NCBI GenBank assembly: GCA_900555635.1
Contig: USLU01000082.1
Coordinates: 1 to 23,603, forward strand
Length of the DNA stretch: 23,603 nt
Source: an uncultured Bacteroides sp.
GTDB taxonomy: Bacteria; Bacteroidota; Bacteroidia; Bacteroidales; Bacteroidaceae
Reading direction: 5' to 3'
Made by a program: the position numbers and the translations under genes. Below, piece by piece: positions 7,769 to 16,039 of the stretch. The notes below the pieces were generated by a model. The model did not search any database. It was not told the DNA's origin and saw only the letters and a program-made list of their open reading frames with translations. The stretch's first letter is position 1. Each line of letters starts with the position of its first letter.

Positions 7769-9709
7769 ATGAGTTATTTACGATTTGACAAGACCCTGAT
7801 GATCAATCTGGAAGAATCTTTGCCAAGGGAGATACTTCGGACGAATAAGTCGGGTGCCTATCATTGTACAACAATTGTAGATTGTAACACACGCAAATAT
7901 CACGGCCTGTTGGTGATACCAGTCCCCAACTTGGATGATGAAAATCATGTGCTGCTATCTTCTTTGGATGAAACGGTAATTCAGCACGGTGCGGAGTTCA
8001 ACCTAGGATTACATAAGTATCAAGGAGACCACTTTAGTCCAAACGGACACAAGTATATTCGTGAGTTTGACTGTGAACGTATCCCGGCAACGACCTATCG
8101 TGTAGGAGGAGTTATTCTCCGTAAAGAAAAGATTTTTGTACATCATGAGAACCGAATATTGATTCGTTATACCTTGGTCGATGCTCATTCGGCAACAACG
8201 CTTCGGTTCCGTCCGTTCCTGGCATTCCGTAGTGTACGTGAATATACGCACGAAAATGCACAAGCAAACCGCGATTACCAACTCGTGGAAAACGGAATTA
8301 AAACTTGCTTGTATCCCGGTTATCCGGAACTTTTCATGCAGATTAATAAGAAGAATGAATTCCACTTCCAGCCTGACTGGTATCGCGGCATCGAATATCC
8401 TAAAGAACAAGAGCGTGGATATGATTTCAATGAAGATCTTTATGTACCCGGATATTTCGAGGTAGACATTAAGAAGGGGGAAAGCATTGTTTTCTCTGCC
8501 GGTATTTCTGAGATTTCTCCGCGTAAGTTGAAGCAAACTTTCGAAGCGGAAGTAGCTGACCGTACTCCACGTGATAGTTTTTATCACTGTTTGAAAAACT
8601 CGGCGCATCAGTTCCATAATAAACAAGGTGAGAATCATTACGTCCTTGCCGGTTATCCTTGGTTCAAATGCCGTGCCCGTGATTTATTCATCTCTTTGCC
8701 GGGTTTAACCTTGGCAATTGACGAGCAGAATGAGTTTGAAGACGTGATGAAAACTGCTAGTAAAGCGATACGCCAGTTTATAAATGGAGAACCTTCTACT
8801 TATAAGATTTATGAGATGGAGCATCCTGATGTGTTGTTGTGGGCTATTTGGGCTTTGCAGCAGTATGCCAAGGAAACGTCTCGTGAACATTGTCGGGAAA
8901 TGTATGGCACTTTATTGGAAGAGATCATGGACTATATTCTCGACCGTAAACACGATAATCTTTTCTTGCACGAAAATGGTTTGCTTTATACCAATGGAAG
9001 CGAGAAGGCCGTTACATGGATGAACTCTACTGCCAACGGACGTCCCGTCATACCTCGCACAGGATATATTGTGGAAGTGAATGCTTTGTGGTATAATGCA
9101 CTTCGTTTTGTGGCGGATATGGTTCGCGAAGGAGGGAATACAATTCTTGCCGATAGCTTGGATACTCAGGCAAATGTGACAGGAAAGTCTTTTGTAGAAA
9201 CATTCCGCAACGAATATGGTTATTTATTTGATTATGTAGATGGCTATATGATGGACTGGAGTGTTAGACCGAACATGATATTTGCAGTCGCATTCGACTA
9301 TTCTCCTCTGGATAGGGTGCAAAAGAAACAAGTGCTCGATATTGTAACGAAAGAATTGCTGACTCCGAAAGGCTTACGTACCTTAAGTCCTAAGAGCGGT
9401 GGATACAATCCTAACTATGTCGGTCCTCAGATACAAAGAGATTATGCTTACCATCAAGGAACCGCTTGGCCTTGGCTTATGGGCTTCTATATGGAAGCAT
9501 ATCTGCGCATCTATAAAATGAGTGGCATATTATTCGTTGAAAGACAATTAATTGGTATGGAGGACGAAATGATACGCCATTGTATTGGAGCATTGCCCGA
9601 ATTATTCGACGGTAACCCTCCATTTACCGGTCGGGGTGCGGTATCTTTTGCCATGAATACGGCAGAAATGCTGCGTATTCTGAAGTTATTATCTAAGTAT
9701 AATTTATAA
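7769..9709 (+). CDS. Glycogen debranching-type protein, GH133 amylo-alpha-1,6-glucosidase family
   Basis: A 646-residue protein. Residues about 15-260 are the debranching-enzyme N-terminal domain; NKSGAYHCTTIV and NTRKYHGLLVIPV at 26-52 are its signature. Residues about 280-640 form the alpha-helical glucosidase domain, with AGYPWF (294-299), RDLFISLPGL (304-313), EVNALWYNALRF (436-447) and YHQGTAWPW (561-569), then Glu576 as the likely base. It lacks a glucanotransferase domain, as is usual for bacterial members. Two positions look unusual: TWMN at 416-419, where the family I remember has TWMD with a catalytic Asp, and CRARD at 301-305, where DWGRD is common. First gene of a three-gene operon for alpha-glucan (glycogen) metabolism, 14 bases from the next gene. 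Cytoplasmic. Confidence 0.88.
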   Translation: MSYLRFDKTLMINLEESLPREILRTNKSGAYHCTTIVDCNTRKYHGLLVIPVPNLDDENHVLLSSLDETVIQHGAEFNLGLHKYQGDHFSPNGHKYIREFDCERIPATTYRVGGVILRKEKIFVHHENRILIRYTLVDAHSATTLRFRPFLAFRSVREYTHENAQANRDYQLVENGIKTCLYPGYPELFMQINKKNEFHFQPDWYRGIEYPKEQERGYDFNEDLYVPGYFEVDIKKGESIVFSAGISEISPRKLKQTFEAEVADRTPRDSFYHCLKNSAHQFHNKQGENHYVLAGYPWFKCRARDLFISLPGLTLAIDEQNEFEDVMKTASKAIRQFINGEPSTYKIYEMEHPDVLLWAIWALQQYAKETSREHCREMYGTLLEEIMDYILDRKHDNLFLHENGLLYTNGSEKAVTWMNSTANGRPVIPRTGYIVEVNALWYNALRFVADMVREGGNTILADSLDTQANVTGKSFVETFRNEYGYLFDYVDGYMMDWSVRPNMIFAVAFDYSPLDRVQKKQVLDIVTKELLTPKGLRTLSPKSGGYNPNYVGPQIQRDYAYHQGTAWPWLMGFYMEAYLRIYKMSGILFVERQLIGMEDEMIRHCIGALPELFDGNPPFTGRGAVSFAMNTAEMLRILKLLSKYNL

Positions 9710-9723
9710 AAGGAGGAACGAAG

Positions 9724-10992
9724 ATGAAAGTTTTAATGTTTGGATGGGAATTCCCTCCCAAAATATATGGTGGTCTTGCGGTTGCCTCCTATGGAATAAC
9801 TAAAGGATTAAGCTTGCAAGGCGATATAGAAACCGTTTTCTGTATGCCTAAGCCTACAGGTGAAGAAGAAGATTTTCTGAAAATAATAAATATGAGTCAA
9901 GTGCCTGTTGTATGGCGTGATGTCAATTATGACTATTTGAAATCACGTCTGACAAGAGGTATGACCCCCGAAGACTATTACTCTCTCCGTGATCATATTT
10001 ATTCTGATTTTTCTTACATGCATGTTAATGATATCGGAGGTCTGGACTTTGCGGGTGGTTATCCTGGTAATTTGCATGAAGAGATAAACAACTTCTCGGT
10101 CATTGCCGGAGTAGTGGCACGCCAACAGGAGTTTGATATTATCCATGCTCATGACTGGTTGACATATCCTGCCGGAGTCCATGCAAAAATGGTAAGCGGA
10201 AAACCGCTTTGTATTCACGTACATGCTACGGACTTTGACCGTTCGCGTGGGAAGGTTAATCCTACGGTTTATTCTATGGAGAAGAACGGTATGGATTATG
10301 CAGATTGTATTATGTGTGTATCCGAACTTACTCGTCGTACGGTTATTAATGAATATCACCAGAATCCGAAGAAAGTATTTGCCATGCACAATGCTGTTTA
10401 TCCGCTTTCACAGGAACTCCAGGATATTCCGCGTCCGGAACATTCAAAAGAGAAAGTGGTAACATTCTTGGGACGTATCACTATGCAGAAGGGGCCTGAG
10501 TACTTTGTGGAAGCTGCTGCTCTTGTATTGCAGCGTGCTCGTAATATCCGTTTTGTAATGGCGGGTTCGGGCGATATGCTGAATGCCATGATTAACTTGG
10601 CTGCCGAGCGCGGCATTGCCGACAGATTCCACTTCCCGGGCTTTATGAAAGGCAAGCAAGTATATGAGGTTTACAAGAATAGTGATGTATTCGTAATGCC
10701 TTCCGTCTCCGAACCTTTTGGTATTGCTCCGTTGGAAGCGATGCAATGTGGAACACCATCCATTATTTCAAAGCAATCGGGATGTGGCGAAATACTTGAT
10801 AAGGTGATAAAGACCGACTATTGGGATATTCACGCAATGGCAGATGCCATTTATTCACTTTGTACCAACCAGTCACTCTTCCGTTATCTACAGGAGGAAG
10901 GTAAGAACGAAGTGGATGGAATAACTTGGGAGAAAGTTGGTTTAAGAATCCGTGCCCTCTATGAGGATGTGTTAAGAAACTATGGTAAATAA
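9724..10992 (+). CDS. GT4-family glycosyltransferase, probable glycogen-synthase-like enzyme
   Basis: A 422-residue GT-B enzyme. The N-terminal Rossmann domain opens with MFGWEFPPKIYGGLAVA, carrying the glycine loop at the donor site; HAHDW at 141-145 follows. The C-terminal GT1-type domain (about 235-420) has VTFLGRITMQKGPEYF and the E-x7-E motif EPFGIAPLE (Glu330 and Glu338), with Lys256 and Arg251 in the expected nucleotide-binding region. All catalytic signatures look intact, so this is the best candidate for chain-elongating activity in the cluster; the sugar donor (ADP- or UDP-glucose) cannot be told. A very strong ribosome binding site (AAAAGGAGG) lies just upstream, 14 bases after the previous gene, so it is probably cotranslated at a high rate. 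Confidence 0.88.
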   Translation: MKVLMFGWEFPPKIYGGLAVASYGITKGLSLQGDIETVFCMPKPTGEEEDFLKIINMSQVPVVWRDVNYDYLKSRLTRGMTPEDYYSLRDHIYSDFSYMHVNDIGGLDFAGGYPGNLHEEINNFSVIAGVVARQQEFDIIHAHDWLTYPAGVHAKMVSGKPLCIHVHATDFDRSRGKVNPTVYSMEKNGMDYADCIMCVSELTRRTVINEYHQNPKKVFAMHNAVYPLSQELQDIPRPEHSKEKVVTFLGRITMQKGPEYFVEAAALVLQRARNIRFVMAGSGDMLNAMINLAAERGIADRFHFPGFMKGKQVYEVYKNSDVFVMPSVSEPFGIAPLEAMQCGTPSIISKQSGCGEILDKVIKTDYWDIHAMADAIYSLCTNQSLFRYLQEEGKNEVDGITWEKVGLRIRALYEDVLRNYGK

Positions 10993-11009
10993 CAAAACAA
11001 TAAATAGAA

Positions 11010-12422
11010 ATGAGAACTATCTGTCTTTATTTTGAAATACATCAAATCATTCATTTGAAACGTTATCGTTTCTTTGATATAGGTACCGATCATTATTACT
11101 ATGATGATTATGCCAATGAAATCAGCATCAATGAGGTTGCCGAGCGTTCTTATCTCCCGGCTTTGAACACCTTGATCGAGATGGTGAAAAACTCAGGAGG
11201 TGCATTCAAAGTGGCTTTGTCTATCTCAGGGGTTGCATTGGAACAATTGGAAATTCATGCGCCTGCTGTGATAGATTTGTTACATCAGTTGAATGATACC
11301 GGTTGTTGTGAATTCCTGGCAGAGCCTTATTCGCACGGTCTTTCTTCATTGGCTAATGAAGAATGCTTCAAGGAAGAAGTGAAGCGTCAGAGTGCGAAGA
11401 TGAAGCAAATGTTTGGCAAAGCACCGAAGGTGTTCCGTAACTCTAGTTTGATTTATAATGATGAGATTGGTGCAATGGTAGCAGGCATGGGCTTTAAAGG
11501 AATGTTGACCGAAGGTGCCAAGCATGTTTTGGGCTGGAAGAGTCCGCACTATGTATACCACTGCAATATGAATCCCAACCTGAAGCTGTTATTGCGTGAC
11601 TTCAAGTTGTCCGATGATATCAGTTTGCGTTTCTCTAATTCCGAATGGAGCGAATATCCTTTGTTTGCTGATAAGTATATTAGCTGGATTGACGCGTTGC
11701 CACAAGAAGAACAAGTGATTAATATCTTTATGGAACTTTGTGCTTTAGGTATGGCTCAGTCATTGTCTTCCAATATTCTGGAGTTTTTGAAGGCTCTGCC
11801 TATATGTGCCAAAGAAAAGGGCATTACGTTCTCCACTCCTACGGAAGTCATTACCAAGTTGAAATCAGTTTCCCAACTGGATGTTCCTTATCCTATGTCT
11901 TGGGTAGACGAGGAAAGAGATACAAGTTGTTGGTTGGGTAATACAATGCAGCGTGAAGCTTTTGCCAAGCTGTATAGTGTGGCTGAGCGTGTACACCTTT
12001 GCGACGACCGTCGTATCAAGCAGGACTGGGACTATTTGCAAGCAAGTAATAACTTCCGTTTCATGACCACTAAGAATAGTGGTGTAGGTTTGAACCGTGG
12101 CATTTATGAATCCCCTTATGATGCATTTACTAATTATATGAATATTCTTGGTGACTTCATCCAACGTGTAGATTCACTTTATCCGGTGGATATCGACAAC
12201 GAAGAATTGAATGCCTTGTTGACTACCATTAGGAACCAAGGCAATGAAATAGAAGTACTGCATAAGGAGTTGGATCAAGCAAAAGCTAGGTTGGAGAAAG
12301 AAAAAGCTCTGGAGAAGAAGAAGGAAGAAAAGCCTGCTACTGCTAAAACTCCGGCAAAGAAAGCAACTGCTGCTAAGAAGAAACCTGCTACTAAAAAGCC
12401 TGCCAAGAAAGAAGACAAATAA
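11010..12422 (+). CDS. GH57 alpha-amylase-like protein, probably catalytically degenerate, with a Lys/Ala-rich tail
   Basis: A 470-residue protein related to GH57 alpha-amylases: the HQ of conserved region 1 at 11-12 (HQI where HQP is usual), EFLAEPYSHGLS (101-112) as region 2, and GFKGMLTEGAKHVLGW (161-176). Region 3, normally RNTELIY with the nucleophile Glu, reads RNSSLIY (143-149), so Ser146 replaces it. Region 4, normally FMDYETFGEH with the acid/base Asp, reads FMELCALGMA (240-249). Both catalytic residues therefore seem lost; a known subset of GH57 homologues lacks them. Residues about 397-440 are coiled coil, and 441-470 form a histone H1-like tail of Lys, Ala, Pro and Thr. Third gene of the operon, 17 bases after the GT4 gene. 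I infer a glucan-binding or scaffold role. Confidence 0.8.
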   Translation: MRTICLYFEIHQIIHLKRYRFFDIGTDHYYYDDYANEISINEVAERSYLPALNTLIEMVKNSGGAFKVALSISGVALEQLEIHAPAVIDLLHQLNDTGCCEFLAEPYSHGLSSLANEECFKEEVKRQSAKMKQMFGKAPKVFRNSSLIYNDEIGAMVAGMGFKGMLTEGAKHVLGWKSPHYVYHCNMNPNLKLLLRDFKLSDDISLRFSNSEWSEYPLFADKYISWIDALPQEEQVINIFMELCALGMAQSLSSNILEFLKALPICAKEKGITFSTPTEVITKLKSVSQLDVPYPMSWVDEERDTSCWLGNTMQREAFAKLYSVAERVHLCDDRRIKQDWDYLQASNNFRFMTTKNSGVGLNRGIYESPYDAFTNYMNILGDFIQRVDSLYPVDIDNEELNALLTTIRNQGNEIEVLHKELDQAKARLEKEKALEKKKEEKPATAKTPAKKATAAKKKPATKKPAKKEDK

Positions 12423-12452
12423 TTATCTACTGGGTTATTGAGTAGATAGATA

Positions 12453-12492
12453 AAAAAATCCTCCCGTTCTTTATTGAGCGGGAGGATTTTTT
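12453..12492. terminator. Bidirectional intrinsic terminator between the two glycogen-related operons
   Basis: A perfect 14-base inverted repeat (12453-12466 and 12479-12492, core ATCCTCCCG) with a 12-base loop gives a G/C-rich hairpin with T runs on both strands. It serves the GH57 gene on the plus strand and the DUF4270-type gene on the minus strand. A smaller ATCTACT/AGTAGAT hairpin (12425-12431, 12441-12447) precedes it. Confidence 0.9.
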
Positions 12493-12504
12493 AGATATTA
12501 TATA

Positions 12505-14079
12505 TTAATTATTAAATCTCGTGTAAGTAACCTCTAATTTTAGTGTCTCTTGATTGCCTTCTTTATCAGGTTTTCCGCCTCTAAGTTTGGCATATCCCGG
12601 TTGTAGATCATTTTCGATACCAGTCATAGTGGGGTTCTGACTATTTGAATAATCATAAGTCACAGCAATCGGAATAAGTAGAACTTTATCCCAATCTTCG
12701 TTTTCAACATTCCAAACATTCTTTTCCCAGTTATCTTCATTCCAACTAGCCCCGGCAGCTTCTTTCGCTTTTTTCTTGGCTGCTTGCTTTTCGTTGATGC
12801 AAGTAGTGACTAAACGAGCTATGTTCTTGAATGTATATTGATTGGTGGCTACATTATTATGGGTAACAGTAAATGAAGTCACGTTGTCCGTAAGCTTGTT
12901 TTCTTCAAAGAAAGCTTTTAAATCCTTCTTACGTATCAATAATACATTTTTCGGAGCACTCATGCTAAACTTATAATTATTCTCTTCGTTGTAATTGGTG
13001 AAAGTTAATTTCACAGCATTAAGAGTATCCTTGGACAGCTCTTTATAGATGTCATCATAAGGCATTTTAGCTTCAGTAAAGATACCTGCAGGAGATTTTA
13101 TATAAGTATGTCCTCCTTCATTTGCCTTTTCTGCAACCTTCTCTGAATTTTTGAATTGGTTAGCCTGGATAACTTCCTTGGTAGAAGCGAAGACGGTATT
13201 CATACTATAGAATAAAGAGTCTCCTGATCCATCTTTCTTTTTCAGTTTTAAACCGGTAGTGTCATTTACTGCATGGAAGCGGAACTGCATTTGTAAATCT
13301 ACACGATCAATGTATAATACGGTACCATCTCCATAATCTGTTTTTACATATACTCCTTTAAAAACTTTATCAATAAAAGTAGCAGCGTCCTTGAAATATT
13401 CAGGATGTTTGCGATATACATTTAAAATTCTTTCTTCACCAAATTTCTTCTTATCTAAAGGGAAGACAATATTCGGATAATATGTATAGTTGCCGTTTGC
13501 ATCCTTATCGTATCTTACGGAATCCGGCACTGTAGTATCGAAAGCAGTATAAGCTTTAAATAAGTGTAAGGGAGAATTCTGATAATACTCTTTCGGATCG
13601 ATGTTGGTATAGTATGCAGTCTTTTTCTCCAGTTTCTTGGTTAGCTCGTAAACGCTCATTCTACAAGCATTCAAGGAATCACCAAACCATTTGGAATAAT
13701 ATACCACCAATTGCGCAGAGACTACTGAGTCTGCTGTCATGGTACCTGTTGCTTTAGTAGGATTTCCTTGGCTATCTCTTTCGGTTACTCTATATACTTC
13801 AGGGAAGGAGAAATTATCAGTACAATTCAATTCGGTCAGGAAGCTGGCTTCATAGTCTCCGAATTCTTTATCGGTAAATTTACCTACATATCCAGTACTG
13901 GTTTTAGCATAAACAGCATCTGCCGGAAGTGAATTAGTTGTAACGTTGAAGACTTTAGTATTTGATGACATGCCATCCGAATCGGGTAACATGCCCATAC
14001 CCAACGTTCCGGTGTTATCATCGCATCCGTAGAAAGTCAGAATTGCTAAAAGCAATGTCCCTAAATATCTTACTTTCAT
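12505..14079 (-). CDS. DUF4270-type lipoprotein
   Basis: A 524-residue lipoprotein: MKVRYLGTLLLAILTFYGC is a signal peptide with a lipobox ending at Cys19. The residues after the cysteine are acidic (Asp20, Asp21), which resembles the Bacteroidota export signal for surface lipoproteins; surface exposure is therefore an inference. The rest is beta-rich and polar with no enzyme motif I can name. The start (GMGMLPDSD after the lipobox) and size fit the DUF4270 family, which in Bacteroidota often sits next to a short glycogen-synthase-like gene, as here. It follows that gene by 21 bases and shares its promoter. Function unknown; a role in the envelope is likely. Confidence 0.8.
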   Translation of the reverse strand: MKVRYLGTLLLAILTFYGCDDNTGTLGMGMLPDSDGMSSNTKVFNVTTNSLPADAVYAKTSTGYVGKFTDKEFGDYEASFLTELNCTDNFSFPEVYRVTERDSQGNPTKATGTMTADSVVSAQLVVYYSKWFGDSLNACRMSVYELTKKLEKKTAYYTNIDPKEYYQNSPLHLFKAYTAFDTTVPDSVRYDKDANGNYTYYPNIVFPLDKKKFGEERILNVYRKHPEYFKDAATFIDKVFKGVYVKTDYGDGTVLYIDRVDLQMQFRFHAVNDTTGLKLKKKDGSGDSLFYSMNTVFASTKEVIQANQFKNSEKVAEKANEGGHTYIKSPAGIFTEAKMPYDDIYKELSKDTLNAVKLTFTNYNEENNYKFSMSAPKNVLLIRKKDLKAFFEENKLTDNVTSFTVTHNNVATNQYTFKNIARLVTTCINEKQAAKKKAKEAAGASWNEDNWEKNVWNVENEDWDKVLLIPIAVTYDYSNSQNPTMTGIENDLQPGYAKLRGGKPDKEGNQETLKLEVTYTRFNN

Positions 14080-14100
14080 AGTTTTAATTGTCTAATCAAT

Positions 14101-14925
14101 TTATATTTGTTCTACTTCCCACACTTTGTCGTAGAAGTCGTTGCAGGCATCTGCAAAGTTTTCGGGGGATTGATAATCCAATATGAGTTTGCCTGTACTA
14201 CGGGCATATGCTAAAACCTCTTCATTGACGTGTTCACTTTGCTGAATGACACCGTCGGAGAAATCTACTGCCAATTTGCAAAGCGCTGTATAATCGATAG
14301 GCTCTTTTAAGCTGGCAATGTCTTTTTTTGAAATACCTTTCAGCAGCAATTTGCTGGCAAAGTCTGCATGGAAAGGTTGCTTGAAGTCGTCTTCAAAAAG
14401 TGAGAATACAACTTTGGCATCTCTAAAAGAAGGTTCGTCTTTATAAACTTTCTTGATGTATAGAGGAGCTAAAGCAGTCATCCAGCCTTGGCAGTGGATA
14501 ACGTCAGGACACCAACGGAGTTTTTTTACAGTTTCCAATACACCACGTGCATAGAAGATGGCACGGGCATCATTATCTTCATATTCCACACCATTTTCAT
14601 CGGTTGCCTGCATTCTGTTCTGGAAGTAATCATCGTTGTCGATAAAATAAACCTGCATGCGGGCAGATTGGATGGAAGCAACTTTGATAATAAGTGGATG
14701 GTCGGTATCATCAATGATAAGGTTCATCCCGGATAGACGTATCACTTCGTGCAGTTGATTTCTGCGCTCATTGATATTTCCCCATTTGGGCATGAATGTT
14801 CTGATCTCTCTGCCTTTTTCCTGTATTGCCTGTGGTAGATTTCTGCCAACAAGAGACATTTCCGATTCTGAAACGTAAGGGGTAATTTCTTGTGTAATAA
14901 ATAAAACCTTGTTCGCCTTTGTCAT
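14101..14925 (-). CDS. Short glycogen/starch synthase-like protein (GT5 N-terminal domain only)
   Basis: A 274-residue protein from the ATG at 14925; the longer frame to 14961 runs over the promoter and is rejected. KVLFITQEITPYVS at 6-19 and DVIHCQGWMTALAPLYIK at 141-158 match the N-terminal Rossmann domain of glycogen synthase. It is about half the usual length (roughly 480) and has no C-terminal nucleotide-binding domain. The ADP-glucose loop (Lys-x-Gly-Gly-Leu) is replaced by SESEMSLVG at 19-27, and the usual HCHDW reads HCQGW. It is therefore unlikely to be a synthase. It is first in an operon with the DUF4270-type lipoprotein and convergent with the GH133-GT4-GH57 operon. A carbohydrate-sensing or regulatory role is possible but unproven. 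Confidence 0.8.
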   Translation of the reverse strand: MTKANKVLFITQEITPYVSESEMSLVGRNLPQAIQEKGREIRTFMPKWGNINERRNQLHEVIRLSGMNLIIDDTDHPLIIKVASIQSARMQVYFIDNDDYFQNRMQATDENGVEYEDNDARAIFYARGVLETVKKLRWCPDVIHCQGWMTALAPLYIKKVYKDEPSFRDAKVVFSLFEDDFKQPFHADFASKLLLKGISKKDIASLKEPIDYTALCKLAVDFSDGVIQQSEHVNEEVLAYARSTGKLILDYQSPENFADACNDFYDKVWEVEQI

Positions 14926-14950
14926 AATAACAATGTTCTCAATTATTCTG

Positions 14951-14984
14951 CAAAGATACAAAAAAAATCGGGCAATAAAGCAAA
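14951..14984 (-). promoter_or_regulatory. Bacteroides-type promoter of the GT5-like/DUF4270 operon
   Basis: On the minus strand TATCTTTG (complement of 14951-14958) is an exact TAnnTTTG match, with TTTG (complement of 14981-14984) 22 bases upstream. It fixes the translation start of the gene at 14925 by excluding the earlier ATG. Confidence 0.7.
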
Positions 14985-15150
14985 TAGGGTGAATCTATAA
15001 TTCCTTATGAATTGTTAACAGCTTGAAATTCAGTGATAGATAGGCTTGTCGGACTACCCTAATAGTGTATAAGTTTTGCATTAATTTATGATATTTCTTC
15101 TTTATATGCTAAATAATGGTTTATTTTGCACCGTTTTTGCGAACAACTAA

Positions 15151-15163
15151 GTTATTAAATAAC
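15151..15163. promoter_or_regulatory. Small palindrome in the panC leader
   Basis: GTTATTAAATAAC is a perfect palindrome (six-base arms around one A) that ends eight bases before the panC start codon. It may be an operator or only AT-rich chance. A TTATTTTG box at 15121-15128, one base off the -7 consensus, is the best promoter candidate upstream. Confidence 0.25.
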
Positions 15164-15171
15164 CAATAAAA

Positions 15172-16017
15172 ATGAAAATAGTACATACTATCAAGGACTT
15201 GCAGGCTGGACTTTCGGCTTTAAGAGCCCAAGGAAAAAAGGTGGGTCTAGTACCTACAATGGGTGCCTTACATGCCGGTCATGCCTCATTGGTGAAACGT
15301 TGTGTGACAGAAAATGGTGCTGCCGTAGTAAGTGTCTTTGTAAATCCGACTCAGTTTAATGACAAGAATGATTTAGCGAAATATCCTCGTACGCTCGAGG
15401 CCGATTGTCGTCTGTTGGAGGACTGTGGTGCTGCTTTTGTATTTGCACCTTCGGTAGAGGAAATGTATCCTGAACCTGATACACGTGAATTTAGCTATTC
15501 ACCGTTAGATACGGTAATGGAAGGTGCCTTTCGACCGGGACATTTTAATGGTGTTTGCCAGATTGTAAGCAAGCTGTTTGATGCGGTAAAACCTGATAAG
15601 GCTTATTTCGGAGAGAAAGATTTTCAGCAGTTGGCTATCATTCGTGAGATGGTGCGTCAAATGAAATTCCCGTTGGAAATAGTAGGTTGTCCTATTGTTC
15701 GTGAAGCTGATGGCTTGGCTCTGAGTAGTCGTAATGCCCGTTTATCTGCCGAAGAACGCAAAAATGCTTTAAAAATATCGCAGACTTTATTTGAAAGTCG
15801 TACCTTTGCAGCCACGCATACGGTAGCTGAAACACAGAAGTTTGTAGAAGATGCCATTGCAGCCGCTCCAGGCTTGCGTATGGAATACTTTGAACTGGTG
15901 GATGGCAACACGTTGCAGAAGATTGCCAATTGGGAAGATACCTCTTACGCTGTAGGTTGTATTACTGTATTCTGTGGAGAGGTTCGCTTGATTGACAATA
16001 TCAAGTACAAAGAGTAA
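15172..16017 (+). CDS. panC: Pantothenate synthetase (pantoate--beta-alanine ligase)
   Basis: A 281-residue cytoplasmic enzyme joining pantoate and beta-alanine with ATP to give pantothenate. The ATP-binding HIGH-type motif is PTMGALHAGH (28-37); GEKDFQQ (147-153) and LALSSRN (182-188, the KMSKS equivalent) complete the site. FVNPTQF (56-62) and FRPGHFNGV (120-128) are the pantoate-binding segments. Length and motifs are normal for the family. panD follows after 22 bases, so the enzyme making beta-alanine is encoded beside the one that uses it; no panB is present in this window. The start at 15172 has no strong ribosome binding site, which is common in this phylum. Confidence 0.97.
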   Translation: MKIVHTIKDLQAGLSALRAQGKKVGLVPTMGALHAGHASLVKRCVTENGAAVVSVFVNPTQFNDKNDLAKYPRTLEADCRLLEDCGAAFVFAPSVEEMYPEPDTREFSYSPLDTVMEGAFRPGHFNGVCQIVSKLFDAVKPDKAYFGEKDFQQLAIIREMVRQMKFPLEIVGCPIVREADGLALSSRNARLSAEERKNALKISQTLFESRTFAATHTVAETQKFVEDAIAAAPGLRMEYFELVDGNTLQKIANWEDTSYAVGCITVFCGEVRLIDNIKYKE

Positions 16018-16039
16018 TAACTAAAAAAGGACCAATCTT

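Noticed and set aside
14926..14961. Longer N-terminus for the GT5-like protein
   Set aside because: The extra codons overlap an exact TAnnTTTG promoter box at 14951-14958.
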